Shown piece after piece: positions 56,555 to 64,000 of a DNA stretch of 64,000 bases (the stretch's first letter is position 1; every line of letters starts with the position of its first letter). The notes beneath the pieces are model-generated. The model was not told the origin of the DNA, did not search any database, and saw only the letters and a list, made by a program, of their open reading frames with translations. The stretch is taken from assembly GCF_021018805.1 (NCBI RefSeq), contig NC_086251.1, forward strand, positions 16,101,098-16,165,097. The letters are read 5' to 3'. This stretch comes from Prinia subflava (Eukaryota; Chordata; Aves; Passeriformes; Cisticolidae). The translations under genes were made by a program, and so were the position numbers.

Positions 56555-56706
56555 CACTGCACTGATGTGGGACACTGCACTGATGTGTGACACTGCACTG
56601 ATGTGTGACACTGCACTGATGTGGGACACTGCACTGATGTGGGACACTGCACTGATGTGGGACACTGCACTGATGTGGGACACTGCACTGATGTGGGACA
56701 CTGCAC
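56555..56706 (+). repeat. 18-bp minisatellite, about 8.5 copies
   Basis: The unit CACTGCACTGATGTGGGA is repeated with one variable base (GATGTGG or GATGTGT; units 2 and 3 carry T). Because 18 is a multiple of three, repeating open frames appear on both strands (for example MWDTAL units). They have no flanking gene structure. Confidence 0.97.
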
Positions 56707-58294
56707 ACACAGCTGGCTGCCAACCATGACGTGCAATGGGAAACTCCCTGGCAGGCAGCTGTTCCTTGGGGTCTGCTCATTCCACCAGCTGACTTTTCAG
56801 TCGTGGGAGTTTATTGTTTAGAATCCTGTAGATTCTGGTGGCACCAGACAGAGAGGGAGAAAAGGCAGATCTGAAAGATGCGGAGAGAAACACCACAGAA
56901 TCACCCATCAAGAACACTGAACTTCCTGCTTTGCTTTTTGAAAAACAAGGATTTCTACAGTTATAACTAAAGCTATTAAAAGTTGCCTAAAATTTTGAAG
57001 GCACTTCTGACAGTGCATCATAATTAAATCATTACACTTCCCATGCATCAAATCATCCATAAAATCCTTCAATGTAAGGAACCGATTTGCAGGTGTGTTC
57101 TTCATCCAGGAACACAGCCATTATTCTTCTGAATAAATTTTTAACTTAAGCATTGATCCCTCTTGAACATGTAGTTCAAGTTACAGATACTAATTGTTTC
57201 TGACCAATCAATCCCTAGTGAATCTATAAACTACAAAGTTAGTCAAGTGGAAGATTCAGGATCCTTATTCTATGTTAACTGACAAATTCCACAATAACTA
57301 AAAACAGGCAAGAATTATGATATGGAGGATGTACTAGCCACCCTGCAAGTCACAGGACAAAAGAAAGAAAATTACAAGAGATAAAAGTAGTTTATCTCCC
57401 ATTTGAAACTGCAGCTTTAAAGAAATGTTTACTTCTTATTTCCAAATTATTCTAGAAACAGGCTTGCACAGAATAAAACACAACATCATTTTTATTCAAA
57501 GTGTTTTTTTCAGAACAGCCTATGTTCTCTGGAGTTCAGAATTTCAGGCCTAACATTAAGACTTTTTATTTAAAAAAAAGCTTGATTTCCTTGTAGTCCT
57601 CAGGACTAACTAGAGACAGAGGGGGTCAGAGGGGTCACTCTGTTTATCAATGTTAAAACCAGATCTGCAATGACCAACATTTCATTTTTAAATTAAAATG
57701 ACCAACATTGTTTTTAAAGATGCAGAGCACTCCAAAAGCTGCAGGAGGCTGAGGAGCACCAGAGCCAGCAGTGCAGTGCAAGCCTGAAGGGCACAGTTTG
57801 ATTACAGCCACTCCTGAAAGGGCACCTGTGCCACTGGAGAACGCCTCTCTCCGCAGTTCCACCTTCGTCAGTACAAACAAAAGCATTGTTCTGCTTGGAA
57901 AGTCTTTGGCAGCAGAATGGGGAAAATAACAAAGTATCTCTGATGTGCACAGCACATAACATTTGTTTCATAATCTGATGGAGCAAATTAATTTCTTGAG
58001 CAGCTGACAGGATATGCTTAATTAAAGGGGGGGAAAAAAGTGTGGAAGGGAGCTTTCTTAATCTGTGTACTCCCTTTTTCCTTCTCCAAGGAATTGCTGG
58101 GCAGACTCCTGCTCCAAGCAGTCTGCGTCTGACTTTCACCTGAAACAACCCTGAATGTCAGAAACCCAGAACCAGTGAAATCCTCTTGCTTTTATGTTTC
58201 TTAGATATTGTTTATATTTTTTAATGTTTCTTAGATAAATACAGTAGATGGTGACACACATTTTGACTGTCTGCTGCTCAAAAGGCCACAACTA

Positions 58295-58295
<1 letters not shown>

Positions 58296-58329
<34 letters not shown>
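58296..58329 (+). repeat. Homopolymer run of 34 A
   Basis: 34 consecutive A followed by GGG and a further run of A. No recognisable element precedes it. Confidence 0.95.
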
Positions 58330-58332
<3 letters not shown>

Positions 58333-59681
58333 AAAAAAAAGAATCATCAAGGTGTCTTTCCCATAAACAATCAGTTTTTGAAAAGGTAGTTAGCACTACT
58401 GGTCTCAAATAAAATTTTAAAAATGGATCTAAGGACAACTAATTTATAAACCTAATGTTTTCCATATTTCCTTTTATATATTGTTTCTCACTGCTCAACA
58501 AATACAAAAATAAAGTCATGCTACTCTGAGATATCCTAATCAATTACTAATTGGGAAGAAGGATCAGTTTCACATCATCCATCTCTGACACAGAATTCTG
58601 GGAGAACAGTATTTGTAATAAAACTAATTCTTATTTTTAGTATGACTGTGGCTGCAGACCTACATTTTAGCTCTGAAAAACCTAGAACTGCAGAACTATA
58701 AAAAGTGGGTCACACCACCAAAAACAATGTTTGTATTTGAGCACTGAACTCCCTCACAATATAGACTTCAACACAAAAATCAAAACCAAAAGAAACCAAA
58801 CAAAAAAAAAATTCCCACAATTGTTTGAACAGTGAGAAGCTTCTTTATCTGAAACAATAATCCCTTCACTTTTAGAAGTGATCTATGGAGCTTTTGTTCT
58901 TTGCTCAAGGTGGCAGAGATGTTTCTCACTCACCCCAGCCACTTAAGCATAAGTTGTTTTATCATACCCACAGTAGACAGTTCCAGAAACAGGCTCCCTT
59001 TTAACCAATTAAAACCCCCTGTTTGAAAGGTTTTGTTGGTTTTTTGAGAGGTTTTTTTTCTGAGACTGACTCCTTTACCTAAAGGTAAAGGACTGACTCC
59101 TACCAGTAAATTGTCAGATAAATTGCTGCTGCTCCCTACCACGGTTAAGAGTCAGGAACCCAGGAACAATCTGGGGATGGAAACTGCCTCGAGTCAAGCA
59201 TTCAGAAGAGTCAGGGGAGAAAAAAAAAAAAAAGATTCCCTGGAGAAACACAGATGTGGGAGAACGGAGGCTCCTGAGGAAGACTCCAGCAGATGGCCCC
59301 AAAGCAGCAGCAAGGCTCAGCACAGCTCATGCAGCAAGTGCCATTCCCAGCAGCTTTCTGTACACCCAGCAAAGGCAAACACAACCCCAGCTCCACTGAG
59401 GTCTGCTGGGACCGAAGCATTTAAAAATGCACAGTTGTTTTATTAAAGTGAGTAAAAGCTTTACTTAATTTTGTCAGTTAGTTAAGAACATAAACCAACA
59501 CACAATGCTAAATCTGGTCAAAAGGTGTGATCACTTAAACAGACATTTACTTTCTAAAGTTAAATTTTTTCCAAGACAGTATTTCTAATTTTCATGGTTA
59601 CAGAGTTACACTCTGTGACTGTGCTTTCCAAAAGCTTCTTCCATTGTGATTAAAAAAACCTTCAAATCATTGTAGAACGTG

Positions 59682-59723
59682 TTTTAGGCAGACATTTCCA
59701 GTGTATTTTAGGAAGACATTTCC
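59682..59723 (+). repeat. 18-bp direct repeat, 24-bp period
   Basis: TTTTAGGCAGACATTTCC at 59682 recurs at 59706 with one mismatch. Confidence 0.8.
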
Positions 59724-60153
59724 CATTAATAGAAGGATAGAATTAGGGTAGAGCACATATTTCATTCCATGTCATTACTCACTTCCAAAGTTAGTTGTGT
59801 CAAAGCCCTTTCAAGAAACATAGGTATGGTTTCCCATACAAGGCCATTTAAAAAGCACATGCTGCTCAAAAAGCAATGCATTCTGGTTCAACATCACTGC
59901 ATTCTGAAATGGCACTTTCAGGCCTCACATGTGAGTGTCTGCCTTAAACCCATCCCTTCACAAAATGTTTCACTGCTCACAGCTGAGCCACCAAACTGTC
60001 CTTCATAGGCAGGAAGGTATGCTTGGACCCAAGGAGGTGTGCTGAGAAATGAACTTGCTGTCCAACTTAATAAAGAGATAAAAAAGAAATAAGATTCTAA
60101 CTTTTCAATTTTAATTTTTTTTAAGTGAAACAACGGGATAAAGAGTATCAGAT

Positions 60154-60325
60154 CACAGAAGCATAGAGTGGTTTGGGTTGGTTTGATCCCTTAAAGATCA
60201 ACCACTTCCAAACCCCTGCCATAGGCAGGGAGAACTTCCACTAGACCAGGTTGCTCAGAGCCCCATCTAACCTGACCTTGATGTCCCAGGGATGGGACAT
60301 CCATAACTTCTCTGGGAACAGGTTT
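60154..60325 (-). mobile_element. CR1 LINE 3' fragment
   Basis: CACAGAAGCATAGAGTGGTT at the left end is followed by TTAAAGATCAACCACTTCC, CCTGCCATAGGCAGGGAGA and AACTTCTCTGGG. It is a 5'-truncated CR1 on the minus strand. The right edge fades into unrecognised sequence and may extend further. Confidence 0.9.
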
Positions 60326-61151
60326 TAAAGAAATCCAGTAGTATCTAGTTCTCTTAATCTGCTTTTTCCTTAAATTCCACCACCTTCTTATTCGCCCACT
60401 ATGACCTTGTCATGCATAAAGTATGAGACTTCAAAACTACCTTACGAACCAAGACATTAAAGTTCTGCATAACTTCTACCCCAATATTCCTTCTGATCTC
60501 ACACAGCCCCCTTGCTATTCCAGGCTGACCTTTACTGAAAGCATACTGCATGCTATGTTCTGCCAGTCTGCAGGCACAGAGCACACGCTTTGGTCAGGTT
60601 AACACTGAAAAAGAAAAAAGGAAGTGGATGCCAGCTCCTCTCTACCTCCTAAGTGCATGCAGATTTCCACTGCAGTGACCCATGGAGCAATTACCACCTT
60701 CATTTGCCAGCAAAGAAAATTGAACAGCGGGGAGATTAAGTGACTTGTACAAGGTCATGTAGCACATGTGATACAGAGCTGAAGATAGATCCCAAAGGAA
60801 CTGGCTTCCAAGAGTGAATTTCCCACAGCTGGGCCAGTCCTTTGCACTGAAGAAGCCAGCAAGCAAGGGCAGGGCAGCCTCATGTAAGTCACACTGGGCA
60901 AAGACAGACATCAGCACCTCTGAGCCAGCTCCCAGTTCCAGTAAAGCCACTACCAAGCCTCAGGATAGACACTGCAGATGATGTCAGAGCAGAAGGGACC
61001 AAGCTGCTGCATCCCAACACATCCAGCACACCCACCAGCTTGCTGCCCACCTTCCCTGGTGCCCAATGCTGAGCACCCTGCTGGTCAGCCAGCTCAAGGG
61101 GGAAGGAAGAGCACCCTCAAGTGTGGGCCCTATTTTCTGAAGCCTGAGGGT

Positions 61152-61453
61152 TGCTAGCTTTCCCAAGAGAAACTTTACAGCAGTTTCTCATTTCCCAAGC
61201 AGCTTTGTGGAAATAACTATTCTTCCCATACCACTTCTAAGTAAACAATATTCTTCTCCCATAACAACCTCCCTCCCAGGTGATGTTTGCGTTACTTAAC
61301 CAATGGAGAGAGGGGTCCATCCTATGGACCAATAATGTGCCTTTTTAGCACAGCATGTTATAAAAAGGCATGATGAATTGTAAATAAAGCCTTCTGATTT
61401 TATTCTACCTGCTAACTGCAGTCAAGTGTTTTATTAAGTGTCCAACAGCGACA
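61152..61453 (+). mobile_element. LTR-like element (probable solo LTR of an avian endogenous retrovirus)
   Basis: A candidate LTR of about 300 bp with TG near the left end and CA at the right end. Promoter signals fall in LTR order on the plus strand: CCAAT boxes (61300, 61329), TATAAAAA (61359-61366), then AATAAA (61383-61388), followed by a short tail ending TGTCCAACAGCGACA. The polyadenylation signal sits between the TATA box and the predicted start site, as in alpharetroviral LTRs. No coding region is attached, and I see no clear flanking target-site duplication or primer-binding site. The exact left end is uncertain. Confidence 0.55.
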
Positions 61454-61956
61454 CTCAAGAAAGACCCTGACCCAATCCACAGGCATCCCTGGTGCTCTCT
61501 TGTCTTCTGAGGAAGGGCTCCATGTGGGGAGAGCAACCCCTGTGTGTCCCCGCACCTGAGGGGCAGGGGCATGGAGGATGTGGGACAAACACTGAGACTG
61601 CCATGCCAAAGGTTCTCACCCTCATTTTTGACATCCACATTTCCTGTCATGACAAGCTATGCAGCAGCTTAAATAGTAAGAAATTTGCATCTTGAGAAGG
61701 CTTACAGAAGAGTCACTTCTAAGCATGGGGAGAACGTATTTGGTTGATAATTTCATTCAAAGGAGTGAAAGCAAAAAGCAGAAGTTGGTAAGAGTCCCTT
61801 AAAGTTGGCCTTATGACATTGAGAAAATTGTATACAGAGTGGGTAAGCTGAAGGCCTTAAAAACTGAAGTCATCTAGTTTATACCTGAGACCAGCTGAAA
61901 GGGGGAGACCACTGGTAATGGTAACAGAATAGAAAAAGGGTAAAATCAGCCAATTT

Positions 61957-62037
61957 AAAAAAAAAAAACACAACAACAAAAAACAAACAACAAACAACCA
62001 AACAAAAACCCCAAAAACCAACAAAACAAGGAAAAAA
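61957..62037 (+). repeat. A-rich/AAC tract
   Basis: A run of A followed by CAACAA, AAACAAAC and ACCCC units. Low complexity. Confidence 0.93.
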
Positions 62038-62446
62038 GTGCTTTGCAGCAGTAGGTGTACGTTTACAAGCAGAGCAAGGCTGCATTTATCAAAGATAAAA
62101 CAAAGTAGTAATTCAAATACAAGATGGCAATAATTTGTCTAAGTTTTACGTGCCAAAAGGGACCCAAATCCTCTACCGCTCCTTGCATCTTGTAAGATGC
62201 AAGATAAAACCCCGTGTAACAATCTAGAGCATTAGGGAAGATAGCATTTCCTATCAGAGACAAGTGTGTAGCACTGTTGCCAGGTGATTTTTTTTTTCCT
62301 TTATAAATGCAGATTTAGCTAACAAAGGGTTGAAATGCACTGTTCTTTGAAGAAGCTGTTTCTACTCCATTCACTTCCCAAATACCAAGGATGTATTAAT
62401 TATGCCACGGTTTTGCACACAAGCCCATTGTTTGAATCAGGATTTT

Positions 62447-62472
62447 GTGTAAGCAGAGATCTCTGCTTACAC
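62447..62472. repeat. 26-bp perfect palindrome
   Basis: GTGTAAGCAGAGA is followed at once by its exact reverse complement TCTCTGCTTACAC, with no spacer. It could form a cruciform or hairpin, or present a two-fold protein site. Its role is unknown. Confidence 0.95.
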
Positions 62473-64000
62473 CCAGAGGAGGACTCACACCACTGCAGTG
62501 GGCAGAGACACTGATCCCTTTGCACCACTCAGCCTCTGCAGCAAGGCACGTCCTCACAGGAGCACTCTGGACTGAGGTAAATTAATTCTTATTTATTATA
62601 AGGCAGCTAACCTCTGCTGAGGCTTCATTTGCTTCTTATAAACCTGTGTGACCTTTCAAATGTTATGATGGGCAAATCAGTATTTCTTTCTGGCCCTGTT
62701 AACACTGAACAAGTTGTGGAACTCGGCAATGAGGAAATGAGCATTCAAGCAGTGATCAGGCCCAAAAACATCCAGAGTGCCAAGACCTTCAAAGCTGTAT
62801 CAGGTACACAAGAAATCAAGTGTGAGCGTGAAATATCAAAGGTCTTACTTCTAGTAAAGGACAGGAAGATTAGGGTTTCCAATTTTATACTGGGAGAAGG
62901 GGAACAAAGGAGAAAATCTAAAGCTGTGACTCCAGTGCAGGTATTTTACCCAAATCAGCAACAAAACAATCTTTAACCCAAAGCAGTACAAATACAGATT
63001 CACAGGTATTACTGCACACCATACAAAGAGAAAGAGGAGTGACTTCAAGGTAAGATAAAACAGCATGCTAAGTTGTTACCATATCACATAGCACCAATAC
63101 AGAACAATTATCCACTGCCTTCTCATCACTCAGAATGAAGTTTAAAGCGAAATTTGTTACATGTTTAAGGACAGAAGAAAAGCAGAATTACAAACTTTAT
63201 CCATACCATTTGTTCCATCAAAGATTAAGCTCTATATGAAATTATTGTGTACCTCTAAATTTATGTTAAAACTTACAGATCAGTGTCCCAAGTCAAAATT
63301 TATCTTTTCTCAGCTACACACCTCTGGTCTTAGAAGATGAAAGACACTTTGCTTTGTGGAACTGCACAGAGCCTGAATGGGAAACCACAGCACAGCTACA
63401 TGCAGGCACACACTTCCTTTAGAAGCTGTGGGATTGCTTTATTCTCTGAAATCACGTAACATTCTTCCAGTCTTACCTCTTGTGGTCCATTATCCACCTC
63501 ATGACTCCACCTGTTGGCGTTTTGCAGTTTCTGATGGGTTTTTTTTATCGTGAAAGATATGGAAGATTCAGGATGCAAGACTGATGATGTCAGTCAAGTC
63601 CCACAGAATCCTAGACATCAGCAGTCTTGGCAACTCGACAGGGTCGGGCTGGTTACAGTTGGGACGGGAGACAGCTTGTGAACACCAGGGGCCACAGGCT
63701 CCCAAAGCTGGAATACAGCTGGCACCTGGATGCAATGCCAAGGGCACCCCTGCTGCTGCTACGTACGCAGCAAAAGACTAAAAAAGGGAAACACAGGCTT
63801 ATTGCTTAGTGGAGTGGGGTATTTGATGGCATAGAGACAGAGAAGCCAATGCACCCAACACCCTCTTTGCCTCAGGCTCCACCAGCAGCGTTTCCCTGAC
63901 TTCTGTGCTTGGATGCAAGGTTCAGGGAGGAGATACACTACCAGGAGGAAAACCAGATTGAGTTAGGTATGACTTGAGAGAACTCCTCCTACACCAGGCC

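Larger units (their letters stand above)
45490..64000 (-). other. KCNQ1: KCNQ1 intron 1 (partial)
   Basis: Sequence upstream of exon 2 on the gene strand, at least 18.5 kb. It contains CR1 pieces (45990-46102, 46892-46966, 60154-60325), an LTR-like element (61152-61453), an 18-bp minisatellite (56555-56706), A-rich tracts (48511-48580, 58296-58329, 61957-62037) and two notable palindromes. The exon 1 protein before S1 is not visible, so exon 1 should lie beyond 64000. I see no convincing alternative first exon. Confidence 0.85.

Noticed and set aside
56477..56821. CRISPR-like regular repeats
   Set aside because: Direct tandem units without spacers in a vertebrate intron: a minisatellite.
57714..58148. 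144-codon minus-strand open frame, the longest in the window
   Set aside because: Cys/Trp/Arg-rich with no domain I recognise; this length is expected by chance in 64 kb.
59064..59101. GACTGACTCC direct repeat around an 8-bp inverted repeat (CCTTTACC/GGTAAAGG)
   Set aside because: Short and common by chance or slippage; no flanking transposon features.

Overview
This window is intronic and exonic sequence from a bird nuclear genome. It carries part of one recognisable gene, KCNQ1 (the voltage-gated potassium channel alpha subunit Kv7.1), on the minus strand. Avian origin is inferred from several 5'-truncated CR1 LINE copies with the typical bird CR1 3' region, from a vertebrate KCNQ1 coding sequence, and from LTR-like repeats resembling those I know from songbirds. 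A passerine is likely, but the species cannot be read from this sequence.

Layout, reading the gene from high to low coordinates: partial intron 1 (45490-64000), exon 2 (45399-45489), a 38 kb intron 2 (7366-45398), then a compact group of exon 3 (7239-7365), exon 4 (5445-5523), exon 5 (4442-4538) and exon 6 (3752-3892), and partial intron 6 (1-3751). The five exons total 535 bp. They give one open frame matching human residues 129-307: the end of S1, S2, S3, the S4 voltage sensor, the S4-S5 linker, S5 and the start of the pore helix. Exon lengths (91, 127, 79, 97, 141 bp) and intron phases equal those of human exons 2-6. Exon 1 lies beyond position 64000. Exon 7, with the selectivity filter, lies below position 1.

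The remaining 99 percent is AT-rich intron. It holds six CR1 fragments, all in the same orientation as KCNQ1, two or three LTR-like pieces, long A/C-rich low-complexity tracts, one extreme 164-nt all-purine G/A tract, an 18-bp minisatellite, three CpG-dense patches that could be intronic promoters or enhancers, and several palindromes. I found no second protein gene, no RNA gene and no CRISPR array. The many open frames of 60-144 codons look like chance, repeat or low-complexity frames. I found no convincing new biological system. The items most worth checking are the purine tract, the CpG patches (one with X-box-like sites), the LTR promoter module at 61152-61453 and the palindromes.
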